In this document: piece after piece, positions 1 through 6,347 of the stretch
Layout: each line of letters opens with the position of its first letter
Position numbering within the stretch: the stretch's first letter is position 1
Assembly (NCBI GenBank): GCA_022573605.1
Contig: JACZTQ010000026.1
Span: forward strand, 1 to 19,611
Direction: 5' to 3'
Length of the DNA stretch: 19,611 bases
Source: Pseudomonadota bacterium
GTDB taxonomy: Bacteria; Pseudomonadota; Alphaproteobacteria; Rhodobacterales; Rhodobacteraceae
Translations under genes and position numbers: made by a program
The notes under the pieces: generated by a model
Databases searched by the model: none
What the model was told of the DNA's origin: nothing
What the model saw: only the letters and a program-made list of their open reading frames with translations

Positions 1-1595
1 AAGATGAAGCGGGCGAGCGCCACCGAACGGCGCCCGGCGATGGCGCGAAACAGGTTCTCGACCGATTTCTCGTTGGTCGGGCGGCCCTTGTCGTCGCGCC
101 GGTAGAGGTCGATCTCGCCGGACTGCTGGCGCGTCTCCAGGGTGAAGATATCGGCCGGCTCGGCGATTATCCCATTGGCGTTGAAGGCTTCGACCTGTTT
201 GGCGCCCAGCCCCTCGATATCGAAGGCGGTGCGGCTGACGAAATGCTTGAGGCGCTCGACCGCCTGCGCCGGGCAGGTCAGGCCGCCGGTGCAGCGGCGC
301 GCAACCTCACCTTCCTCACGTATCGCCGGGCTACCGCAGGCCGGGCATCGAAGTGGGAATTCATAGGGTTGGGCGCTGGCGGGGCGGCGCGCCAGGTCCA
401 CATCCAGCACCTTGGGGATAACATCCCCGGCGCGGTAGATCTCGACCGTGTCGCCGATGCGCAGGTCCCTGCCCTCGCGGATCGGCTCGCCCTTGGCGCC
501 CAGCCCGGCGATGTAATCCTCGTTGTGCAGGGTCGCGTTCGAGACCACGACGCCGCCCACCGTCACCGGCTTGAGCCGCGCCACCGGCGACAGCGCCCCG
601 GTGCGGCCGACCTGGATGTCGATGCCCTCCAGCACCGTGAACGCCGTCTCGGCCGGGAACTTGTGGGCGATGGCCCAGCGCGGCTCGCGGGCGCGGAAAC
701 CCAGCCGCCCCTGCCAGTCGAGCCGGTCGACCTTGTAGACCACGCCGTCGATGTCGTAGCCGAGCGCGGCCCGGTCCTCCTCGATCTGGTGGTAGTGGTC
801 CAGCATCTCGGCGATCGAGGTGCAGCGGCGCATCAGCGGGTTGATCTTGAAACCCCAGCGCCCCATCGCCGCGATGACGCCCAGTTGGGTATCGGCGGGC
901 AGGCCGGTGACCTCGCCCCAGGCATAGGCGAAAAAGCGCAGCGGGCGGGCGGCGGTGATGCTCGAATCGAGCTGGCGCAGCGACCCGGCGGCGGCGTTGC
1001 GCGGGTTGGCGAAGGCCTTGGCGCCGTTCGCGGCCTGCATTGCGTTCAGGGCGGCGAAATCCTCGTGGCGCATGTAGACCTCGCCGCGGACCTCGAACAC
1101 CTCCGGCACGTCGCCGGTCAGGCGCTCCGGGATATCGTCGATGGTGCGGGCGTTTGCGGTGACGTTCTCGCCCTCAGAACCGTCGCCACGGGTCGCCGCC
1201 TCGACCAGGACGCCGCCTTCGTAGCGGAGCGAAAGGGACAAGCCATCGATCTTGGGTTCTGAGGTAAATTCAATAGCTTCTGACGATAAGTTGAGAAATC
1301 GTCTTATCCTTTTCACGAAATCCCCGACATCCTCATCGGTGAAGGCGTTGCCGAGCGACAGCATCGCCACCCGGTGGCGCACCTTGCCGAAACCCTCGGC
1401 GGGTACGGCGCCGACCCGCCCGGTCGGGCTGTCGGACAAGGCCAGGTCGGGAAATGCCGCTTCCAGCGCGATCAGCCGCAGCTTCAGGGCGTCGTACTCG
1501 GCGTCTGAAATCTCCGGCGCATCGTGTTGGAAATAGGCCGCGTTGGCGGCATTGATCTGCTTGGACAAGGCCGCAATCTCGGCCTCGGATTTCAT
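1..1595 (-). CDS. ligA: NAD+-dependent DNA ligase LigA (N-terminal 531 residues; 3' end outside window)
   Basis: Seals 3'-OH/5'-phosphate nicks during replication and repair, using NAD+ to adenylate the active-site lysine. The reading frame is open from the ATG at 1595 to the window edge, so the 3' end is missing. Seen: the NAD-binding Ia domain with ISDAEYD (about residues 29-35), the adenylation motif KIDG with Lys115 (the same number as in E. coli LigA), the OB-fold, and a four-Cys zinc finger starting CPAC at Cys417/Cys420 with two more Cys in RRCTGGLTCP. The HhH and BRCT domains of a normal ~700-residue LigA lie beyond position 1. The start is supported by GGAGA a few bases upstream. It begins 34 bp after the prfB stop, so it is probably co-transcribed with prfB. 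Codons 95-114 are strikingly AT-rich and rare for this genome (see findings). Family assignment is near certain. Confidence 0.97.
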   Translation of the reverse strand, partial: MKSEAEIAALSKQINAANAAYFQHDAPEISDAEYDALKLRLIALEAAFPDLALSDSPTGRVGAVPAEGFGKVRHRVAMLSLGNAFTDEDVGDFVKRIRRFLNLSSEAIEFTSEPKIDGLSLSLRYEGGVLVEAATRGDGSEGENVTANARTIDDIPERLTGDVPEVFEVRGEVYMRHEDFAALNAMQAANGAKAFANPRNAAAGSLRQLDSSITAARPLRFFAYAWGEVTGLPADTQLGVIAAMGRWGFKINPLMRRCTSIAEMLDHYHQIEEDRAALGYDIDGVVYKVDRLDWQGRLGFRAREPRWAIAHKFPAETAFTVLEGIDIQVGRTGALSPVARLKPVTVGGVVVSNATLHNEDYIAGLGAKGEPIREGRDLRIGDTVEIYRAGDVIPKVLDVDLARRPASAQPYEFPLRCPACGSPAIREEGEVARRCTGGLTCPAQAVERLKHFVSRTAFDIEGLGAKQVEAFNANGIIAEPADIFTLETRQQSGEIDLYRRDDKGRPTNEKSVENLFRAIAGRRSVALARFI

Positions 1596-1629
1596 TTTAT
1601 CTCCAGCGCCGCCCCCCGCCATCGGCCCC

Positions 1630-2760
1630 TCAGATCTCTTCTTCCAGCGCTTCGGCGCGTGACTTGCCCGCGACCTCCTGCGCCAGCGCCGCGCTCATGA
1701 AGGGGTCGAGGTCGCCGTCGAGCACGCCCGCGGTGTCCGAGGTCTCGACCCCGGTGCGCAGGTCCTTCACCATCTGGTAGGGTTGCAGCACATACGAGCG
1801 GATCTGGTGGCCCCAGCCGATATCCGACTTGGCGTCGTGGGCGTCCTGGATCGCCTCGGTGCGCTTCTTCATCTCGAGATCGTAGAGCCGGGCGCGCAGC
1901 GCCGACAGGCAGTTGGCCCGGTTCTGGTGCTGCGACTTCTCCGACGAGGTGACCACGATGCCGGTCGGGATATGGGTCATCCGCACCGCCGAGTCGGTGG
2001 TGTTGACGTGCTGCCCGCCGGCCCCCGAGGCGCGGTAGGTATCGACCCGGACCTCGCTCATGGGGAGGTCGATCTCGATGGTGTCGTCGATCACCGGGTA
2101 GACCCAGACCGACGAGAACGAGGTGTGACGCCGCGCCGCGCTGTCATAGGGCGAGATGCGCACCAATCGGTGCACACCGGACTCGGTCTTGAGCCAGCCA
2201 TAGGCGTTGTCGCCCTTGATCTGGTAGGTGGCCGACTTGATGCCGGCCTCCTCGCCCGAGGTCTCGGACATCAGTTCGACCTTGTAGCCATGCGCCTCGG
2301 CCCAGCGCACATACATCCGCGCCAGCATCGCGGCCCAGTCGCAGCTTTCCGTGCCCCCGGCCCCGGAGTTGATCTCGAGGAAGCTGTCGTTGCCGTCGAC
2401 CTCGCCCGACAGCAGCGCCTCGGTCTCCCGGGCGGCGGCCTCGGTGCGGACCCTGGCCAAGGCCTTCTCGGCCTCGGCGACGATTTCGGCGTCGTCCTCG
2501 GCCTCGCCCATCTCTATCAGCTCGGCATTGTCGCTGAGTGCCGTGGCCAGCGCCTTGTAGCCCTCGATCCCATCGGCCAGCTTCTGGCGCTCGCGCATGA
2601 CCTTCCGGGCCTGGGCCGGGTCGTTCCACAGCTCCGGGTCCTCGGCCCGCGCATCGAGCTCCTCGAGCCGGTGGGCGGCGGTGTCCCAGCCGAGGCGCTG
2701 GCGCAACAGGTCCAGCGACTTCTCGATTGCGTCGATCACGGCTTGGGTATCGGCCTTCAT
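1630..2760 (-). CDS. prfB: Peptide chain release factor 2 (RF2)
   Basis: Recognises UGA/UAA stop codons in the ribosomal A site and triggers peptide release. At 376 residues it is a little longer than E. coli RF2. Seen: an N-terminal helical domain (about 1-110), the stop-codon-reading tripeptide at 203-205 within RISPYDSAARRHTSF, and the catalytic GGQ at 248-250. The tripeptide is SPY where the classical RF2 motif is SPF; I recall this as common in alphaproteobacteria. The frame is continuous through the region homologous to the E. coli programmed +1 frameshift (RQRLGWD, about residues 21-27), so the E. coli autoregulatory frameshift is absent. The ATG at 2760 has GAGGA about 5 nt upstream. 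It lies downstream of mrcA, separated by the MITE-like element, and upstream of ligA. Confidence 0.98.
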   Translation of the reverse strand: MKADTQAVIDAIEKSLDLLRQRLGWDTAAHRLEELDARAEDPELWNDPAQARKVMRERQKLADGIEGYKALATALSDNAELIEMGEAEDDAEIVAEAEKALARVRTEAAARETEALLSGEVDGNDSFLEINSGAGGTESCDWAAMLARMYVRWAEAHGYKVELMSETSGEEAGIKSATYQIKGDNAYGWLKTESGVHRLVRISPYDSAARRHTSFSSVWVYPVIDDTIEIDLPMSEVRVDTYRASGAGGQHVNTTDSAVRMTHIPTGIVVTSSEKSQHQNRANCLSALRARLYDLEMKKRTEAIQDAHDAKSDIGWGHQIRSYVLQPYQMVKDLRTGVETSDTAGVLDGDLDPFMSAALAQEVAGKSRAEALEEEI

Positions 2761-2792
2761 CGGGGTCCTCGGGGAGTGGCTGTGCTGGCGCC

Positions 2793-2821
2793 TAGATAAC
2801 GATGGAACGGAGCCGGGTAAA
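2793..2821 (-). promoter_or_regulatory. Possible prfB promoter
   Basis: On the minus strand TTTACC (2816-2821) and TATCTA (2793-2798) are separated by 17 nt, a sigma70-like arrangement about 33 nt upstream of the prfB ATG. It lies between the MITE-like element and prfB, so it could let prfB-ligA be transcribed independently of mrcA. The -35 match is fair and the -10 match weak, so this is tentative. Confidence 0.3.
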
Positions 2822-2833
2822 GCGGAGCGCTCA

Positions 2834-3095
2834 TACCAAGGATCACTGATAATGATCCATAGAGATCACGCCGGCGGCCCGTCGGGTAGGAGGAAAGCTG
2901 CCGGCGATGCGGCCCATCGTCAAGGCTTTCCGACGCCCTCCGACGGGCCGCCGGCGCGACCGGAACGGCGGCTTGCCAAGGCTTTCGGACTTCGTCGCGC
3001 CCGCTTGGCGATGTCCCACGTCGCCGCCGCGTGCGCTCCTGGCCGAAAACCTTGGCAAGCCGTCTCCATGGGTCATTATCGGCGATCCTTGGTAT
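2834..3095. mobile_element. MITE-like element with 33-bp terminal inverted repeats and two internal hairpin arms
   Basis: A 262-bp non-coding segment fills most of the mrcA-prfB gap. Its ends are inverted repeats: 2834-2866 against the reverse complement of 3063-3095 match at 29 of 33 positions, both beginning ATACCAAGGATC. Inside are two further inverted repeats. One is perfect, 16 bp (2871-2886 with 2940-2955). The other is 20 bp with one mismatch (2969-2988 with 3043-3062). The arms almost abut the ends, so one strand can fold into a three-way-junction cloverleaf. A TA dinucleotide flanks the CCAAGG termini on both sides (2835-2836 and 3093-3094), which would fit a TA target duplication as in IS630/mariner-type elements. 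That family link is inference. No transposase is encoded. A copy of one end recurs at 16538-16563. Confidence 0.8.
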
Positions 3096-5704
3096 CAGTA
3101 GAGCCCGCCAGTGCCGAGCCCGACCCCGCCGGCGACCGGCGCCTGCGGCTTTTGCGGCGCAGCGGGGTCGCCGCCGCCGGTTGGCGAAGGCTCCCGGATG
3201 GCGCTTTCCTCGTTGAAGGGGAGGTCGGTGGCGTCGATGCCGAAGATCAGATCGGGACTCATGGCGCCGAACAGCGCATCGTCGCCCGAGATCGCCAGGA
3301 CCTGGGCATAAAGCTCCGGCTCGTAGCCGGCCCGGAACAGTTCGGTCACGACATGGGCGCCAAAGGCGTCGTCGGGCAAGCGCTCGCCGGTCTCGCGGTC
3401 GAACTTGACCAGGATCAGCCCCTGACGCACCGGCTCGCGGAACTCGCCCGGAATCCGGGTCGCCATCGCCTCGGTGATGAACTCCGCGAACACCGGGCCG
3501 CAAAGGGTGCCGCCATAGGCGCCGCGGCCCATCGGGGTCGGGTTGTCATAGCCGATATAGCAGCCGGCGACCATGTTGGGGGTGAAGCCGATGAACCAGG
3601 CGTCGCGGGCCTCGTTGGTGGTGCCGGTCTTGCCGGCGACCGGGAAATCCACCCTGGCGCCCACGGTCCGGGCGGCGGTGCCGCGCCGGACCACGCCTTG
3701 CAGCATCGAGACCAGTTGGTAGGCGGTCACCGGGTCCATGATCTGCGCCCGCTGGTCGAACAGCTCCGGCAGGTCCCCGGCACTGGCCTCGTCGCCGGCG
3801 CAGCCCTGGCACAGGCGCGGATCATGCCGGAACAGGGTGCGCCCGAACCGGTCCTGCACCCGGTCGACCACGGTCGGGCGCACCCGCTTGCCGCCATTGG
3901 CGAACATGCCGTAGGCCGCGACCATGTTGTAGAGCGTGGTCTCGCCGGCGCCGAGCGCGTAGGCCAGCAGGGTCGGCATGTCCTCGTAGACCCCGAATCG
4001 CTCGGCATATTCCGCCACCCGGTCCATGCCGATCGCCTGGGCGATTCGCACCGTCATCAGGTTGCGCGAAAGCTCCAGCCCGAGGCGCATCGGGGAGGGC
4101 CCGTAGAACTTTTTCGACGAGTTCCGCGGCCGCCAGTCGTCCTGCCCCTGCTGGCGCACCACCACCGGCGCGTCGAGCACGATGGTGGCCGGGGAATAGC
4201 CGGCATCGAGCGCCGCCGCGTAGACGAACGGCTTGAAGGCCGAGCCGGGCTGGCGCAGCGCCTGGGTCGCCCGGTCGAACACGCTGACCTCGAACGAGAA
4301 TCCGCCCTGGATCGCCAGCACCCGGCCCGAGAACGGGTCCATCGCCATGAAGGCGCCCTGGACCTCCGGCACCTGGCGCAGGGTCCAGGCCTGGCCATCC
4401 TCGGCACCATCTTCCGAGCGGGCGACGAACACCACGTCGCCCTTCCGCCACAGGTCGCCCGGCCGCTTCGGCGCGCCATGCCGCTCGCCGTCGCGCCTGA
4501 TCGCCTTGATCCATTTCCGCTCGGTGGCCAGCTTCAGGCGCGCGGTGCCGTCGCCCTCCAGCCCCTCGATGCCGACCAGCGCCGTGGTCTTGCCGGTGTC
4601 CAGCACCACCGCCGGGCGCCAGCCGGGAATGTCGCGCGGCATCGCGACCGCGGCCAGCAGGGCGCGCCAGTTGTCGCGCTCGCCCTCGGCAACCGCCTCG
4701 ATCCGGGCCACCGGGCCGCGATAGACCGCCCGGCCCCGGTCGTAGGCCTCCAGCCCGCGGCGCAGCGCCCGGGCGGCAAGCTCCTGAAGTTCGGGATCGA
4801 TCGTGGCGCGGATCGTCAGACCGCCCTCGTAGAGTTCGTCCTCGCCCAGCTCGGCGATCAGCTGGCGGCGAACCTCCTGGCTGAAATAACTCGGCTGGGC
4901 GTTGGCCAGAACCACCGGGCGCTGCTTGCCGATGATGGTCTCCAGCGGACGCTGCATCGCGGCATCGGCCTCGGCGCGGCCCAGATGGCCGTTCTGCGCC
5001 ATCTCCTCCAGCACGTAGTTGCGCCGCGTCACCGCCCGCTCGTGTTCGCGCACCGGGTGCAGCTTCGACGGCGCTTTGGGCAGCGCCGCCAGGTAGGCGG
5101 CCTCCTCGGGGCTCAGTTCCTCCAGCGACTTGCCGTAGTAGCGCTGCGCCGCGGCGACCACGCCATAGGTGTTCTGGCCCAGGAAGATGTCGTTGAGATA
5201 GAGCTCCAGAATCAGCTCCTTCGACAGCGCACCCGAGATCCGCACCGCCAGGATCGCCTCCTTGATCTTGCGCTCGAAGTTGCGGTCGCGGCCGACCAGG
5301 AAGTTCTTCATCACCTGCTGGGTGATGGTCGAGGCCCCCGAAAGGCGCGCCGGACGCCCGGCGGCGCGGGCCATGACGAAGCGGGTCAGCGCCTTGGCGA
5401 TGCCGACCGCATCGACCCCGGGATGGGTGTAGAAGTTCTTGTCCTCGGCCGAGATGAAGGCGTTCTTCACCAGTTCCGGAATCTCGTCGATCGGCACGAA
5501 GACCCGTTTCTCGCGATAGAACTCGGCGATCACCCGGCCTTCGCCGGAATAGACCCGGGTCAGCAGCTTGGGATGGTAATTGGCCAGGTCGTCCTGCCCG
5601 GGCAGGTCGTTGCCATAGATATAGACCAGCCCGGCAAGGCCGCCGGCCGCGAACATCGCCCCGGTGCTGAGCAGGCTGAACAGGGAGCCAAAAAACCGGA
5701 TCAT
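3095..5704 (-). CDS. mrcA: Penicillin-binding protein 1A (class A bifunctional peptidoglycan synthase)
   Basis: Polymerises lipid II into glycan strands and cross-links the peptides; anchored in the inner membrane facing the periplasm. It has 869 residues. Seen: an N-terminal membrane segment (about 3-30), then the GT51 glycosyltransferase domain with catalytic Glu87 in SAEDKNFYTHPG and GASTITQQ at about 123-130. An OB-like/linker region follows (about 300-450), then the transpeptidase with SAFK (nucleophile Ser488, Lys491), SRN (546-548) and KTGTT (692-696). The C-terminus is a Pro/Gly-rich tail. The ATG at 5704 overlaps the stop of a 9-codon upstream ORF (ATGA). It is the first gene of a likely mrcA-prfB-ligA transcription order. 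Its stop codon directly abuts the right end of the MITE-like element. Confidence 0.97.
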   Translation of the reverse strand: MIRFFGSLFSLLSTGAMFAAGGLAGLVYIYGNDLPGQDDLANYHPKLLTRVYSGEGRVIAEFYREKRVFVPIDEIPELVKNAFISAEDKNFYTHPGVDAVGIAKALTRFVMARAAGRPARLSGASTITQQVMKNFLVGRDRNFERKIKEAILAVRISGALSKELILELYLNDIFLGQNTYGVVAAAQRYYGKSLEELSPEEAAYLAALPKAPSKLHPVREHERAVTRRNYVLEEMAQNGHLGRAEADAAMQRPLETIIGKQRPVVLANAQPSYFSQEVRRQLIAELGEDELYEGGLTIRATIDPELQELAARALRRGLEAYDRGRAVYRGPVARIEAVAEGERDNWRALLAAVAMPRDIPGWRPAVVLDTGKTTALVGIEGLEGDGTARLKLATERKWIKAIRRDGERHGAPKRPGDLWRKGDVVFVARSEDGAEDGQAWTLRQVPEVQGAFMAMDPFSGRVLAIQGGFSFEVSVFDRATQALRQPGSAFKPFVYAAALDAGYSPATIVLDAPVVVRQQGQDDWRPRNSSKKFYGPSPMRLGLELSRNLMTVRIAQAIGMDRVAEYAERFGVYEDMPTLLAYALGAGETTLYNMVAAYGMFANGGKRVRPTVVDRVQDRFGRTLFRHDPRLCQGCAGDEASAGDLPELFDQRAQIMDPVTAYQLVSMLQGVVRRGTAARTVGARVDFPVAGKTGTTNEARDAWFIGFTPNMVAGCYIGYDNPTPMGRGAYGGTLCGPVFAEFITEAMATRIPGEFREPVRQGLILVKFDRETGERLPDDAFGAHVVTELFRAGYEPELYAQVLAISGDDALFGAMSPDLIFGIDATDLPFNEESAIREPSPTGGGDPAAPQKPQAPVAGGVGLGTGGLY

Positions 5705-5730
5705 GCTGTCACAACCGCCATTTTGTTCAT
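5701..5730 (-). CDS. Upstream leader ORF of mrcA (9 codons, MNKMAVVTA)
   Basis: On the minus strand an ATG at 5730 opens a 9-codon frame ending in TGA at 5703-5701, which overlaps the mrcA ATG as ATGA. An AAGG Shine-Dalgarno-like sequence lies about 6 nt upstream of this ATG, while the mrcA ATG itself has only a weak GGCGG-type site inside the small ORF. This is the geometry of translational coupling. No homology can be judged for such a short peptide, and it may be chance. Confidence 0.35.
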   Translation of the reverse strand: MNKMAVVTA

Positions 5731-5785
5731 GTTTCGCCTTGATCCTGGGTTTGATCCCGCATCGCCCGGCGCCGACTGTTACACA

Positions 5786-5814
5786 AAGATAGGGCCGCGC
5801 AGTGGCGGGTTTAA
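5786..5814 (-). promoter_or_regulatory. Weak candidate mrcA promoter
   Basis: Minus-strand TTAAAC (5809-5814) and TATCTT (5786-5791) are separated by 17 nt and lie about 80 nt upstream of the mrcA start. Both hexamers are poor matches; they are listed because the spacing and position fit. Confidence 0.25.
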
Positions 5815-5931
5815 GGCTTTTGCCCGCATTGCGCCACTTCTTTGGACGACCTGCCCGGCGCCGGAAACCCGCATATCCGGGCTGGATTTCTGCGCGCGTT
5901 TCCGCCGGGTGAAATTCCCGGCAAATTCCGT

Positions 5932-5960
5932 TTGTCTAACCGGCGCCGGTTCTCTATATG
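5932..5960 (+). promoter_or_regulatory. Candidate rne promoter with palindromic operator-like spacer
   Basis: TTGTCT (5932-5937) and TATATG (5955-5960) are separated by exactly 17 nt, a good sigma70-type match. The first 14 nt of the spacer (5938-5951) form a perfect palindrome, AACCGGC/GCCGGTT. Initiation near 5967 would give an rne leader of about 380 nt. That is close in length to the long leader known for E. coli rne, although no sequence homology is implied. Confidence 0.55.
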
Positions 5961-6116
5961 CTCACGGAGGGCCGATCTGCCCGGACCATTTTCGGAAAAC
6001 CGGTATCTTTTCGCTGTTTCCCGGGTCCGCTGCAATGCATCAGTTCCGGCGCCTTTCGCGACGCTGCGCAGGACGCACCGCGCGAGCAGCCGGATCGGAT
6101 GAAGATCGGACCGCAA

Positions 6117-6161
6117 ACCGTGCCAGGCACGGTATGATTCACCGCGCCAGACCCCTGGCGC
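6117..6161 (+). promoter_or_regulatory. Two consecutive hairpins in the rne leader
   Basis: The first hairpin is ACCGTG/CACGGT around CCAGG (6117-6133). The second is GCGCCAG/CTGGCGC with an ACCC loop (6144-6161). Both stems are perfect and only 10 nt apart. E. coli RNase E autoregulates through structures in its own leader; an analogous role here is inference. Confidence 0.45.
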
Positions 6162-6347
6162 CCGGACGGAAAATGCGATGCTCGACCGACGTTCAATCAG
6201 ACCAGACCGAGACCGGCACCAAGCCATCCAGGCCGATGCCGCCGATGCTCTGGTCACACGACAGGTCCGGCTCGCTCAATATGAAAGATGTCGAACCGCA
6301 ACGCCCCGGCAAGGTCCGCGGCGCGAGGCGGAACGGCGACCATACAC

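Larger units (their letters stand above)
5705..6347. other. Divergent intergenic region between mrcA and rne
   Basis: This 643-bp stretch contains no convincing gene; the small open frames in it have no recognisable motif. It holds the rne promoter candidate (5932-5960), the rne leader with two hairpins, a weak mrcA promoter candidate, the mrcA leader ORF, and a 6-bp stem hairpin (GCCGGG/CCCGGC, 5904-5922) just upstream of the rne promoter. Confidence 0.7.

Noticed and set aside
2680..2700. Programmed frameshift in prfB
   Set aside because: The frame is continuous through the homologous position and no in-frame UGA is present.
6288..6347. Extended rne start 20 codons upstream
   Set aside because: The conserved N-terminus MAKKMLIDAT begins at 6348 and the extra residues resemble no RNase E.
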